A stretch of 41,932 nucleotides of DNA, taken from assembly GCA_944332395.1 (NCBI GenBank), contig CALVJV010000023.1:1-41932 (forward strand). Direction: 5' to 3'. The notes beneath the pieces were generated by a model. It was not told the DNA's origin. It searched no databases and was given only the letters and a program-made list of their open reading frames with translations. Of this stretch, positions 32,479 to 41,887 are shown in pieces. The translations under genes were made by a program, and so were the position numbers. The first letter of the stretch is position 1, and the number at the start of each line of letters is the position of its first letter. The stretch comes from an uncultured Clostridia bacterium. Its GTDB lineage: Bacteria > Bacillota > Clostridia > Christensenellales > UBA1242.

Positions 32479-33159
32479 TTATTTTTCAGTCCCACAATTA
32501 GCGCAAATTCTTTCGTAATATTTTAAAGCGCTGTATACGGCAGAAATAAATTTTTGTGAATCTAGCGTTTCTCCAGCTTGTAAAAAAGCTTCATAATAAT
32601 TTCTATATAAAACTTCAAGTGCACCTTTAATAACTTCTTGCCAAGCAATTTCATCTTTATCGTATATGTCACTTTCGTATGGACGATTTTGAATCATTAA
32701 TCCTGTAGCAAAATAATATGAATTATCTTTTTGTGATATCATATCAATTTGAATGTTATCCTTTGCTAGGAGTTGTCTTAAGCGTTCAGTAATTTCATCT
32801 TTGCTTCCATACATATGTTTTCTTTTTTTATCCGTGTATTCTTGAATACTTGGATAAATGCACAAATCGGCGGTTTTATTTTTGTTATTAAAAACCTTTT
32901 CAAATGGTCTATTTATTAATGTTTGATAAGATAAAACATTTGAATTTAAGTTGTATTTGCCTGAATATGCTTCAGCTATCGAATCATCAATATAACGTGC
33001 TAATAAATATAAATCAAACAAAGGAATTGTATTGTTTGTGTTTTTATATTTATTAGGGTCATAAGCAAAATTTTGTTCTCCAATATCTCCCTCAACAGGT
33101 TTTCCTAGCAACAATGCGCCAAGAGCAACTAAATTTAAGCTGGGTTCTAATGTTTTCAT
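32479..33159 (-). CDS. Hypothetical cytosolic protein, 226 aa
   Basis: I do not recognise it. It has no signal peptide or membrane helix. It is rich in Tyr, Asn and Lys with mostly helical character. A central stretch reads TADLCIYPSIQEYTDKKRKHMYG, a C-terminal helix has EVIKGALEVLYRNYYEAFLQAG, and a final CANCG gives a two-Cys motif like half a zinc site. GGAGG ribosome site shows it is translated. Monocistronic or first of a unit with no partner. Confidence 0.65.
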   Translation of the reverse strand: MKTLEPSLNLVALGALLLGKPVEGDIGEQNFAYDPNKYKNTNNTIPLFDLYLLARYIDDSIAEAYSGKYNLNSNVLSYQTLINRPFEKVFNNKNKTADLCIYPSIQEYTDKKRKHMYGSKDEITERLRQLLAKDNIQIDMISQKDNSYYFATGLMIQNRPYESDIYDKDEIAWQEVIKGALEVLYRNYYEAFLQAGETLDSQKFISAVYSALKYYERICANCGTEK

Positions 33160-33247
33160 GTAAAAGCCTCCATAAACAACTTTATTTTATCACATAAATA
33201 TAGAAAATTCAATAGTAATAATAAATTTTGTAATTAGAATTTTATTG

Positions 33248-34108
33248 TTAATAAATAAAATCATAAGTAATGTTTGCTTCGCATTTAACTAGTACGCCAA
33301 AGATGTAAATACTGTATTTTTCGTTAATATAAACATTTTGAAGATCAAAGTTTTCATTTAGAGTAAAGTCAAATTGAATATAAGAAAAAATTGGATAATT
33401 GTTAAGCTGGCTCATTTTTTTTAATTGAGTAGCGTAATTAGCGACCGATGTACGTGTATCCAAAAGCAAAGAATAATGGTATAGTTTTTCTCCATTTTCA
33501 TAGCTCACAGTGGGCAAGTCATTTCTAATTGCTGTTTTGCTAGATATTGTGTAAGTAAAAAAATTACTTGGATGAAGGCCCCATTCATTTATATATTCAT
33601 CAACAGAAATATTTTCTGGTATATCCCAATCTGCACTTCCATCACTATAGGATTTTCCATAATAAAAATCAATCCGTGCAGTTAGTAAATCATAATCATA
33701 GCGTAATCCAACTTGATATTTGCTAATAACCTTGTTATATGCAACTATGCTTGTGTGTATTTGATTATCTATTTTTTCTGCATTTCCCCATAATTTCATT
33801 GAGCCAAGTTTTCCGAGCCCAGTGTCCATTATTCCATTGCCAATAATTTTATAATAGTCTTTAGTGTTTAGTATATGCGTGGCAATTATGAATGCATCTG
33901 AAGCAGATCGAAGATCGGGGGTTTCGTTTTCGTTAAAATCAATATCTAAAATTGATTCGGTATATGCTTCTACATCAAAATTATAGTTTGGCTTCTTTTG
34001 GATTTTAAATGCAATAAAATTTCCAGAAAAAAAACCAATAGTTCCGCCAAGAACTATTATTAACAAAGTAGTTACACTATATTTTAAAATTTTTTTGAAT
34101 CGCATCAT
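33248..34108 (-). CDS. Hypothetical membrane-anchored protein, 286 aa
   Basis: Family not recognised. A single N-terminal membrane helix (about 8-33, YSVTTLLIIVLGGTIGFFSG) is followed by about 250 mostly beta-strand residues, probably outside the cell. Repeated aromatic strands such as YDLLTARIDFYYGKSYSDG and YFNEN-like turns suggest a lipocalin- or cystatin-like fold, but this is only an impression. No lipobox. A TATAAT abuts the first ATG and a consensus-like TTGACA lies about 50-70 nt upstream. It is between a hypothetical and sbcC, all on the minus strand. Confidence 0.65.
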   Translation of the reverse strand: MMRFKKILKYSVTTLLIIVLGGTIGFFSGNFIAFKIQKKPNYNFDVEAYTESILDIDFNENETPDLRSASDAFIIATHILNTKDYYKIIGNGIMDTGLGKLGSMKLWGNAEKIDNQIHTSIVAYNKVISKYQVGLRYDYDLLTARIDFYYGKSYSDGSADWDIPENISVDEYINEWGLHPSNFFTYTISSKTAIRNDLPTVSYENGEKLYHYSLLLDTRTSVANYATQLKKMSQLNNYPIFSYIQFDFTLNENFDLQNVYINEKYSIYIFGVLVKCEANITYDFIY

Positions 34109-34188
34109 ATTATAATATGCAAGATGTCCTTTATAATCGACTAATTAGAATAAGTATAACATAATAATTTGTCAAATACAACATTAAA

Positions 34189-37100
34189 TTATATATCTTG
34201 ACGAAGAATTATAGTATTATCTTGTTTGATTTTGGGATCTTTGGAAGGAACGATAATTAATTTTGTTTTTATATCATTAACTATTTCTTCCATATGAGTT
34301 ATAAATCCAATATTAATACCCATATCTTTTAATTTGTTTAAGGCAAATACTATGGATTCTCTTAATTCATTATCAAGTGTGCCAAACCCTTCATCTAAAA
34401 AGAAGAAATTGAAATGTTTATTAGACATTCGGGGAATGCTTTCGGCAATTGACAAAGAAAGGGCTAGACTAATAATAAATGTTTCGCCACCTGATAATGT
34501 AGATATTGAGCGAATATTGCCATTATCAAAACTATCAATTATCCAAAAATCCTTGTTTTTGTAAAATAAAGAATATCTCCCATTATATAATGATACTAAT
34601 TTAAATGATGTAATTTGACATATTTCTTGTAACAATTCTTCGGCAACAAAAGCTAGAAGTTCTTTTCCGTGAATTAGAGATGATATTTCACAAACTAAAT
34701 CTAATTCTTTTTGAGCCTTGTCAAGGCTTGCCATTAGTTCTTTTTGTTTTAATTTTTGTTCTTTTTTATATATGAGATTTTGTTGAAGTTTGCCAATGTC
34801 AATTTGATTGTTTTCTATAATAATTTTGAGATTTTCGATTTGAGAACTTAAGTCTTCTTTTAATTTATATTCTGTGATTTCTGGAATTTCATTTAACGAA
34901 TCTTGAATATATTGCATCTCTTTTTGCATGTCATTATAATTTTTTTCAAATTCCAAAAAGTTTGAGTTTAATTTTGAAATTAAAATTTCAGGATCATTTG
35001 TTTGACACAATTTGATTATTGGTTCAAGATTTTTCTTTAATTCTAATATATCAAAATTAATATTTTCATAATCTATTTTCTTTTGTTCGATAGTTGTGTT
35101 GATTTTTATGGTTTTTTGTTTGATTTCGTCTAATTTTTTTGTAATATTTGTTTTTTCTTTAATTATGTTTTCTTTAAAAGATTTTATGTTTTTTATTTTA
35201 TCATCTAAAGATTCATTGGAACTTAAAAACTTCATTTTTTCTTTTTCTAAAAGAGAAATTCTGCTCTTTATTTCAATAAGTTGATTATTAATTTCAATTT
35301 TGTCTTCTTCATAAAATTTTATTTTTGTTTCAAATTCAGTAATTTCTTGGTTGAGTAATAATTGATTATTTTGTATTTCAGAAGTTTTTATATCTATGTT
35401 GTTTAATTGTTCTTGCAGAGTGTCTAATGATTTAGACAATGAGTCTATGTTTTGAGAAGTAATTGATAAATGTTCAAGTTGTGCTTCGGCTAAAATGTTT
35501 TGTATTTTGCTTATATAATTTTTTATAACATCCGCCATTTCAGAATAGCAAATTCTAAAAGCGCCATCATTTTGATTTAAAAGTGTTAATTGATTATTCT
35601 GTTTTTCCAGACTTTCAATTTTAAATTGAATTTTTTCAAAATTCATATTTTCTTTTTCAATTAAATTCTTTTTGTCTAAAAAACATACAAAGGCATCTTC
35701 TGTTAGATCTACAAATTTAATTAGTGTTTTATTGGTTTCGGATTTAAAATAATTTATAATATCTAAAATTAATTTTCTTTGTTCGCTAATAGACTCTAAT
35801 ATTTGTTCTGATTTAGCCAGATCGGTTTGATTTTTGGCCTTTTCAATATAGGAATTTTCAATGTTTTTTTCAATCAATGACAAAGAATGATCTAAATTTG
35901 TTAAATCATGGGAGCTGTTTTTAAACAGTCTGGTTATAGTATTTCCGCAAATTGGACATGGTTGACCAATTGTTGACTCGTCGGAAACTAATTGTTCTGC
36001 ATTGTTCAAAATATAGTTATTTTTTTCTTGGTTTATTTTTTTGTATTCTTCTTTTAATGTATAGATATTATCGTTTATGTAGTTGGTTTTTGTATTAAAG
36101 CCTATTATATCAGATTTTATTTTAACTTCATTTTGTTTAAGTTTTTCAAGTTCTGTTTCAAATGTGTTTATTCTTTCATATAAAATATCAAGATTTTTGT
36201 GTTCTATATTAAATTCTAGAACCTGTTTTTTTGTCTTGTCAACAATTAATTTAAAACTTTCAAGATCGCCAAAATTACGAATTAGCATTTTAAGTTTGTT
36301 TTCGTTTTTTCTTATAATTTTGTTTCTTAAGTTTATATTCTCAAATTTCTCATTCGAAAGATTTAATAAAGATTCATAATGACTTTGTAGCTTTTTTAAA
36401 ACTAAATTATATGTAGATAATTTAGTTAAATTTTCTAAAGCATTTTTTTGCTTGTTAATAGCAAGGATTTCTTCATTTATTTTTGTTTTTTGTTCTTTTA
36501 GGTTGTTCAACTCATTTGTTGTATTTGTTAAAAGAGTAATATTTTTTTTAATAGCAGCTTTTGCTTCATTTATTTGTGTTAATCGATTGTTTATTTTTAT
36601 ATTAAAATTTGATTCTTGTTTTTTTAATTCAGAAAATTGAGCAAATCGACCTTTGAATTCTTGTAATTCCAATAACACAGCGTCAGAATTGTTGATTGTC
36701 ATTTCTTTTTTTATAATGTCTTGTTCAATCTTACTATTTAATGAAAATTCTTTATCTAGTTTGGCTTTTTGATTGTTTAATTCACTTAAATCTAAATTTA
36801 ATTTTTTTGCTTGTTGGTTTAGATCATAAAGCTTTGTTATTTCTGTTTTATTATTAAAAATTAATTTGTAAGCTTCATATTCATCTTTTTGTTTCTCATA
36901 ATATAAACATTTATCTTTTAAATTAGCTAATTTTATTTTTAAATTTTCTCTTTTTTTAATGTTTTCAAGAGCTTTTTTTGTGTTGTTTTCTTCAACAATT
37001 AAACTTTCTAAAGTTTCTCTGTCTTTTTTTATTAATATTGTTTTGTTGTCTAGTTCTTCTTTTAATTTTAATAATTGATTATCAAGGTCTTCTCCCAATT

Positions 37101-37689
37101 CTGTTAGTGATAAATTGATTTGTTGGGTTTTCTGTTTTAATAAAAGTTTTTTTTCGTTAACTTTTTGTATCAAACTATCTCCAAATTGATTTAATCCAAA
37201 AAGATTTCCAACAAGGTTTATTCTTTCTGCAGGTTTTGCTTTTAAAAAAGCGGCAAATTCTCCTTGGGGGAGGGCTATACATTTTGAGAAATCGTCCATA
37301 GAAAGACCGGTAATTTTTTTAATTGCATCATTTACAGCAAATGTTCCTTCGGCTATTATTTTTTCTTTGCAGATTAAAGTTGCAGAACTCTCAACTATAC
37401 CATTTTTTTTCATATTATAAATTCTTTTAATGGTATATAATTCATCTGCTATAAATGAAAATTCAACAAGACAAGTCTTGGAATTTATATTAATAAAATC
37501 GCTTTTGTTTCGACTTCTTTGTGTTTGTCCAAAAAGTGCAAGTGTAATAGCGTCTAAAATTGTGCTTTTTCCACTGCCGGTTGGACCCAATATAGCAAAT
37601 ATTCCATTTGATGTTAGTTTTTCAAAATCAATTTCTTGTTTTGTTGAAAAACAATTTAATCCGCTAAATGATAAAAATTTAGGATTCAT
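34189..37689 (-). CDS. sbcC: Nuclease SbcCD subunit C (SMC-like ATPase), 1166 aa
   Basis: ATPase partner of SbcD that processes hairpins and blocked double-strand ends. Walker A GPTGSGKST (35-43), Q-loop region ALPQGEFAAFLKA, two long coiled coils (about 180-560 and 610-1000), the zinc hook CPICG near residue 578 at the midpoint, ABC signature LSGGETF near 1070 and Walker B FFFLDEGFGTLD. Starts 11 nt inside sbcD, so translation is coupled. GGAGG site. Confidence 0.96.
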   Translation of the reverse strand: MNPKFLSFSGLNCFSTKQEIDFEKLTSNGIFAILGPTGSGKSTILDAITLALFGQTQRSRNKSDFININSKTCLVEFSFIADELYTIKRIYNMKKNGIVESSATLICKEKIIAEGTFAVNDAIKKITGLSMDDFSKCIALPQGEFAAFLKAKPAERINLVGNLFGLNQFGDSLIQKVNEKKLLLKQKTQQINLSLTELGEDLDNQLLKLKEELDNKTILIKKDRETLESLIVEENNTKKALENIKKRENLKIKLANLKDKCLYYEKQKDEYEAYKLIFNNKTEITKLYDLNQQAKKLNLDLSELNNQKAKLDKEFSLNSKIEQDIIKKEMTINNSDAVLLELQEFKGRFAQFSELKKQESNFNIKINNRLTQINEAKAAIKKNITLLTNTTNELNNLKEQKTKINEEILAINKQKNALENLTKLSTYNLVLKKLQSHYESLLNLSNEKFENINLRNKIIRKNENKLKMLIRNFGDLESFKLIVDKTKKQVLEFNIEHKNLDILYERINTFETELEKLKQNEVKIKSDIIGFNTKTNYINDNIYTLKEEYKKINQEKNNYILNNAEQLVSDESTIGQPCPICGNTITRLFKNSSHDLTNLDHSLSLIEKNIENSYIEKAKNQTDLAKSEQILESISEQRKLILDIINYFKSETNKTLIKFVDLTEDAFVCFLDKKNLIEKENMNFEKIQFKIESLEKQNNQLTLLNQNDGAFRICYSEMADVIKNYISKIQNILAEAQLEHLSITSQNIDSLSKSLDTLQEQLNNIDIKTSEIQNNQLLLNQEITEFETKIKFYEEDKIEINNQLIEIKSRISLLEKEKMKFLSSNESLDDKIKNIKSFKENIIKEKTNITKKLDEIKQKTIKINTTIEQKKIDYENINFDILELKKNLEPIIKLCQTNDPEILISKLNSNFLEFEKNYNDMQKEMQYIQDSLNEIPEITEYKLKEDLSSQIENLKIIIENNQIDIGKLQQNLIYKKEQKLKQKELMASLDKAQKELDLVCEISSLIHGKELLAFVAEELLQEICQITSFKLVSLYNGRYSLFYKNKDFWIIDSFDNGNIRSISTLSGGETFIISLALSLSIAESIPRMSNKHFNFFFLDEGFGTLDNELRESIVFALNKLKDMGINIGFITHMEEIVNDIKTKLIIVPSKDPKIKQDNTIILRQDI

Positions 37690-38869
37690 TACTTTCCTCC
37701 ACCAAATTTAAAAAGGTTTCTAATAAGGCTTTTGTTGGTTCATTATTGGTTTTTGCCTTATAAAATTCGATAAAAATTTCTCTGGTATTAAGATCTTTAA
37801 TTTTGCGTGTTTTTAAATTTAAAGTTTGTGTCGATTCTAAAATTATATTTAAAACATTTGGGTAGTTTTGCTTTATTTGAGTAATTATGCTATTTTTTAT
37901 GTTTTCAGTGTTTTTGATTTTTAAATATATCAAAGTGTTTTTTGGAATTTTTTCAAGCTGGTCAAAAATTTGATTTTCATTGCAACAAACTTCTTTTAAA
38001 TCCCAAGGAGCTTTAAGCGGCAACGCCTTACAAGTATTGGTTGTCGAATTCCATATTATTACATTGGGTTGAGAATCATAAATTCTTAATTTGATTATTG
38101 ATCCAGCATAGAATATTTTTGAGTTTGAGTATTTGATTTGTTGCGTTGAATGTAGATGGCCAAGTGCAACATAATTACAATCTTTAAAAATAGTTGGGCT
38201 TACAGCCATAGCATCTCCAAGTTTTACCATGCGTTTTGTTGTTTTATTATTCTCTGAGGTTAGTTCGTGAGCTCCGACTAAGTATAGATGAGTTAAAAAC
38301 ATAGATGGAATATTTGGTTCAAATTGTTTTCTTATTTCGTCAAGTATAACTTCAATATTGTGTTGATAATTGTTTTTTTCAAAATTAAGATTGTTAATAT
38401 TAGAAGAGAACAATCTACTTTCACTAGGATAGGGCAATAATCCAACATTTAAATACTCATTTTCTTTTTTAAGTTTAACATATCCTATGCCGGTTTTTAC
38501 GATATTAATATTTCCAACAACTGGATATTGGGGTAAAGGTGAAAGATCGCTAACAATTACAATGTTGTGTTTTTTTGCAAGAGATAGGCAGGCGGCAAGC
38601 CGTTTTGGGTCATCATGGTTTCCAGCAACAACCAAAACTGCACGATTATTATTTATTGTTAATTTTTCTAGAAAATCGTAAAATAAATCTTCGGCTTCAG
38701 CTGATGGTGTTGATGTATGAAAAATGTCACCAGCTATTGCAACAACATCTATACTTTCTTTGTCGCAAATTTCACAAATTTCTAACAAAGTCTGTCGTTG
38801 TTCTTCTAGTCTTAAAACTGATTCACTTTTTGCACCTAAATGCAAATCGCCCGTGTGTAATACTTTCAT
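37679..38869 (-). CDS. sbcD: Nuclease SbcCD subunit D (Mre11-like), 396 aa
   Basis: Mn2+-dependent nuclease. Phosphoesterase motifs: GDLHLG (about 7-12), GDIFH (48-52), GNHDD (82-86), LTHLYLVGAH and GHLHS. C-terminal capping domain to about 390. AGAGGT site. First gene of the sbcDC operon, divergent from the dnaD-like gene. Confidence 0.96.
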   Translation of the reverse strand: MKVLHTGDLHLGAKSESVLRLEEQRQTLLEICEICDKESIDVVAIAGDIFHTSTPSAEAEDLFYDFLEKLTINNNRAVLVVAGNHDDPKRLAACLSLAKKHNIVIVSDLSPLPQYPVVGNINIVKTGIGYVKLKKENEYLNVGLLPYPSESRLFSSNINNLNFEKNNYQHNIEVILDEIRKQFEPNIPSMFLTHLYLVGAHELTSENNKTTKRMVKLGDAMAVSPTIFKDCNYVALGHLHSTQQIKYSNSKIFYAGSIIKLRIYDSQPNVIIWNSTTNTCKALPLKAPWDLKEVCCNENQIFDQLEKIPKNTLIYLKIKNTENIKNSIITQIKQNYPNVLNIILESTQTLNLKTRKIKDLNTREIFIEFYKAKTNNEPTKALLETFLNLVEESNES

Positions 38870-38879
38870 TTTTACCTCT

Positions 38880-38899
38880 ATTTAACAAAAATGTTAAAT
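38880..38899. promoter_or_regulatory. Perfect inverted repeat in the sbcD/dnaD-like divergent region
   Basis: ATTTAACA (38880-38887) and TGTTAAAT (38892-38899) are separated by AAAA. It sits 11 nt before the sbcD ATG and next to the -35 of the divergent promoter, a position fit for a shared operator. It does not match the Firmicute LexA box (GAAC-N4-GTTC). Confidence 0.5.
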
Positions 38900-38903
38900 C
38901 AAG

Positions 38904-38932
38904 TTGAAATTTATTAATTATAATGGTATTAT
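38904..38932 (+). promoter_or_regulatory. Promoter of the dnaD-like operon
   Basis: TTGAAA (38904-38909), 17-nt spacer, TATTAT (38927-38932). It leads to a leader of about 34 nt with AAAGGAG before TTG 38973. Confidence 0.6.
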
Positions 38933-38972
38933 ACATCTAATAGATAAAAATGTAAAACAAAAGGAGAAGACC

Positions 38973-40409
38973 TTGGGACTTTGTAAGTTTTCTGGATTAT
39001 ATGGACAAACAATGCCAATAGTGATTGATAGTCAATTTATAACAGAATTTTTGCCTTACGCTGATGCCGATGCCATTAAAGTTTATTTTTTTGGGCTAAA
39101 TTTATGTTTTTCTAAAGATGAACAAAATAATAACATTGATTACATGGCAAACGCGCTTTCCATGTCAGAAGAAAGAATAATAAGTGGGTTTGAACATTGG
39201 CATAATCTTGGATTGATCCAGGTTATTGCAAAAGATCCTTTAGAAATAAGATATTTGCCAGTAGACTCTGGTTCTGGAAGATTAAAAAAATACAAAACAG
39301 ATAAATATCATGATTTTAATGTTATGTTACAATCAATTATCAGCGGGAGAGAAATACTTCCGAATGAATTTAATGAATATTATTATTTCATTGAAAGCAG
39401 TCATATTGAACCCGAAGCTTTTTTATCAATTGTAAAATATTGTACAATGTTAAAAAGCGATAAAGTTAGATATCCATATATACTTGCAGTGGCCAAAAGT
39501 TTTGTTCAAGATGGATTATTAACACAGCAAACAATTGAGGAAAAACTAATTGAACTTGAGCAAAGCGCTAGTGACTTAAAAGCCGTTTTGCGAGCTTTGG
39601 GCATAAAGCGAGATGGTGATCCAGAAGAAAGAAGAATGTATGTAAAATGGACAAAAGCTTTGGGTTTTTCGCAATCAGTTATACTTTATGTTGCAAGACA
39701 GTTAAAAGGTCAAAGCATATATAAATTAGACGAGTCTTTGATGAAATATTATCAGAATAAGTTATTCTCCATTTCAGAAATTGAAAACTATTCAGAAACC
39801 CAAGAAAAAATGTTTCTTTTAGCAAAAGATATTACTCGTTCTATTGGTGTGTTCTATCAGAATTTGGACAAAGTTATTGAAACATATGTGGCAGATTGGT
39901 TGCAAAAAGGTTATGAAAGAGATACTTTGGTATTGATTGCCGATTATTGTTTCAAAAAAAGCATACGAACACTAGAGGGAATGAATTCAATTATTCAAAA
40001 ATTCTATAAATTAGGCTTAATAACTATTGAAGCGATTGAGCAGTATACAAGTGGATTAGCAAGTGTGGACAACAAAATAAGCAGTGTATTGGAAAAAGTT
40101 GGACTAATTAGGAATGTAAATAGTTGGGATAGGGATTTCTATAGAACATGGACTTTTTCATGGAATATTCCCGAATCCATAATCATGCTTGTGGCGGAAA
40201 AATCAAAGGGAAAAGAACAACCGCTTGCATATATGAATAAAATCTTATCAAATTTACATAGCAAAGGCATAAACGATGAAAAGGAAGTCGAAAAATATTT
40301 AGAAAAAGAAATTAATTCAAAGGCTGGTTCCGAAAACATGATGAAGCGCATATATTCAGAAAAAGATTTGTCTGCATTATTCGATAATTTAGATGATATA
40401 GAGGTTTAA
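38973..40409 (+). CDS. DnaD/DnaB-type replication initiation protein, 478 aa
   Basis: Firmicute helicase-loading co-factor. An N-terminal winged-helix-like region (about 15-90, with MANALSMSEERIISGFEHWHNLGLIQV) is followed by two DnaD/DnaB2 C-terminal-type helical repeats: KWTKALGFSQSVILYVARQLKG (about 225-270) and RTWTFSWNIPESIIMLVAEKSKG (about 390-430). Two such repeats make it more like B. subtilis DnaB than DnaD. TTG 38973 is chosen because AAAGGAG lies just upstream and MGLCKFSG resembles a normal start. The loader ATPase gene follows 1 nt after the stop. Confidence 0.88.
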   Translation: MGLCKFSGLYGQTMPIVIDSQFITEFLPYADADAIKVYFFGLNLCFSKDEQNNNIDYMANALSMSEERIISGFEHWHNLGLIQVIAKDPLEIRYLPVDSGSGRLKKYKTDKYHDFNVMLQSIISGREILPNEFNEYYYFIESSHIEPEAFLSIVKYCTMLKSDKVRYPYILAVAKSFVQDGLLTQQTIEEKLIELEQSASDLKAVLRALGIKRDGDPEERRMYVKWTKALGFSQSVILYVARQLKGQSIYKLDESLMKYYQNKLFSISEIENYSETQEKMFLLAKDITRSIGVFYQNLDKVIETYVADWLQKGYERDTLVLIADYCFKKSIRTLEGMNSIIQKFYKLGLITIEAIEQYTSGLASVDNKISSVLEKVGLIRNVNSWDRDFYRTWTFSWNIPESIIMLVAEKSKGKEQPLAYMNKILSNLHSKGINDEKEVEKYLEKEINSKAGSENMMKRIYSEKDLSALFDNLDDIEV

Positions 40410-40410
40410 T

Positions 40411-41349
40411 ATGACAAGGGCAGAGATTGAATCGCAAGTATGGCAAGCAATAAGAGAAAGAAGAACATATGCAGCTGAAAGAGCAAGAGCAAACTATATG
40501 TTTGCAAAACAAAATGTTCAATTTTTGGAATTGGAAAAAAAAATTAGAAGCATTGAACTAGAAATTGCGAAAGCGAATTATAGTGAAAAATCTGTATTAG
40601 AAAAAGAAAAGGAAAAGCTCGAGCAGGCAAAAGTGAAAATTTTAAAAAGCATGGGCCTAAAAGCGGAAGATTTAAAACCAATTCCATATTGTTCGGAGTG
40701 TGGAGATACTGGATTAAATAATGGCAAATATTGTAAATGTTTTAAGACTCTTTTATTGTCCAAATTGATAGAAAATAGTGGCATTAATATTAAAGAGCTA
40801 GTTGATTTTAGTCAGTTTGATGAAAAAATAGGTACAACATCGGAACAAATAGAACAATTGAAAAACTATAAAAAATTCTTGATAGAGCTCTCAAAAAAAT
40901 TTCCAAATCAAAAATACAAATGTTTTACAATATGTGGAAAAACCGGCACCGGAAAAACATTTGGATCAAAATGCTTAATAAAAGAAGTTATAAAAAAACA
41001 AGAATCTGCTTTGTTTGTTTCGTCATATGAGATGTCTAGTTTATTTTTAAAATATCATACCGCATTTATACAGGACAAAAATGAAATAATAGACACTTTG
41101 TTGGAACCCGAACTATTGGTAATAGATGATCTTGGGGCAGAGCCGATTTTTAAAAATGTTACAAAAGAATATTTATATGTTGTGATAACAGAGCGAATTT
41201 TAAGCGGGAAAACAACATTTATAACGACAAACTTATCTCTTACAAATTTGATTGATAGATATGGAGAGAGAATTTTTTCAAGGTTGACAGACAAAAAACT
41301 GGCTCAAATAATTGAATTAAAGGGTGAGGATTTAAGACATATAAAATAA
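40411..41349 (+). CDS. dnaI: DnaI/DnaC-type helicase loader ATPase, 312 aa
   Basis: AAA+ loader of the replicative helicase. An N-terminal coiled coil (about 30-85) leads to a zinc site CSECGDTGLNNGKYCKC (about 96-112), Walker A GKTGTGKTF (about 176-184), Walker B ELLVIDDLGAE (about 231-241), sensor 1 FITTNLS and the arginine-finger region RIFSRL. The zinc site before the ATPase is a DnaI feature. GAGGT site inside the end of the upstream gene; translationally coupled. Confidence 0.88.
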   Translation: MTRAEIESQVWQAIRERRTYAAERARANYMFAKQNVQFLELEKKIRSIELEIAKANYSEKSVLEKEKEKLEQAKVKILKSMGLKAEDLKPIPYCSECGDTGLNNGKYCKCFKTLLLSKLIENSGINIKELVDFSQFDEKIGTTSEQIEQLKNYKKFLIELSKKFPNQKYKCFTICGKTGTGKTFGSKCLIKEVIKKQESALFVSSYEMSSLFLKYHTAFIQDKNEIIDTLLEPELLVIDDLGAEPIFKNVTKEYLYVVITERILSGKTTFITTNLSLTNLIDRYGERIFSRLTDKKLAQIIELKGEDLRHIK

Positions 41350-41678
41350 CATAAAATGATTGACATTAAAGTAATGTAAAATATATAATTGACTAAAGTC
41401 TGTTGGCAATAGAGAAGGATTTTTTAATGCGAAGTTTTAAGTGCTAGGCAAAGATTTAAAGAGAAAAGCCAGAATAAGATAATTGATTTAAGGAGAATTG
41501 TAATGCACGATAATTTGATATAATAAAAAAATTAATAAGCTAAAATTTCAAAATCTACAAATAAATTACAAAAACATCTATCAAAAATAGTAGCTTATGT
41601 AGTTGTGGTATGCATTAGATTGAAAAAATATTTATTTTTAGTTCCGAAAAAATGCTCTAAATTAATAATTGAATATAT
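41350..41678. other. Geneless stretch with an orphan promoter
   Basis: No frame of gene length is credible. It contains a strong promoter (see 41360-41389), a 7-codon ATG frame after AAGGAG (MHDNLI, near 41502) and a pair of inverted arms (ATAAGCTA near 41536, TAGCTTAT near 41591) that could form a long-range stem. No known RNA family (tmRNA, 6S, SRP RNA, RNase P) is recognisable. It may encode a small RNA or be a decayed gene. Confidence 0.4.
41360..41389 (+). promoter_or_regulatory. Consensus sigma-A promoter with no gene behind it
   Basis: Perfect TTGACA (41360-41365), 18-nt spacer, perfect TATAAT (41384-41389). Transcription would start near 41396 and reach tRNA-Thr or an unknown end. 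The tRNA is 280 nt away, far for a tRNA promoter. Confidence 0.65.
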
Positions 41679-41754
41679 GCTGATGTAGCACAGTCGGTAG
41701 TGCACCGCCTTGGTAAGGCGGAGGTCACGGGTTCGAGTCCCGTCATCAGCTCCA
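41679..41754 (+). tRNA. tRNA-Thr (GGT)
   Basis: Acceptor GCTGATG/CATCAGC, D stem GCAC/GTGC, anticodon stem CCGCC/GGCGG with loop TTGGTAA (GGT), T stem ACGGG/CCCGT with TTCGAGT, discriminator T and encoded CCA. All stems are fully paired. Confidence 0.97.
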
Positions 41755-41843
41755 CAAATAAAATCACTAAAAGCCTTATAAATAAAGGGATTAAGCAATT
41801 TTTTAATTTTTAAAAACATTTATTAATTTTCCTAATAAAACAC

Positions 41844-41878
41844 ATTTGCTGTCAAATTTATCAATATTTGCTGTCAAA
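41844..41878 (+). repeat. Two 13-bp direct repeats, period 22
   Basis: ATTTGCTGTCAAA occurs at 41844-41856 and 41866-41878. The two-helical-turn spacing puts both copies on one face of the DNA, as for dimeric or cooperative protein binding. They are 90-124 nt after tRNA-Thr and just before a minus-strand terminator. Confidence 0.7.
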
Positions 41879-41887
41879 AATTTTTCG

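Noticed and set aside
38880-38899. LexA (SOS) box before sbcD
   Set aside because: The palindrome has AAC-N6-GTT, whereas the Firmicute box is GAAC-N4-GTTC.
38904-38972. Extended N-terminus for the dnaD-like protein
   Set aside because: The frame includes the promoter itself (TTGAAA/TATTAT); a ribosome site is placed for TTG 38973.
41595-41819. Open frame on the minus strand reading GADDGTRTRDLRLTKAVHY
   Set aside because: It is the antisense of tRNA-Thr, a well-known false protein found wherever a tRNA is translated on the wrong strand.
41844-41878. CRISPR array
   Set aside because: Only two 13-bp repeats with a 9-bp gap; repeat and spacer are too short and no cas gene is near.
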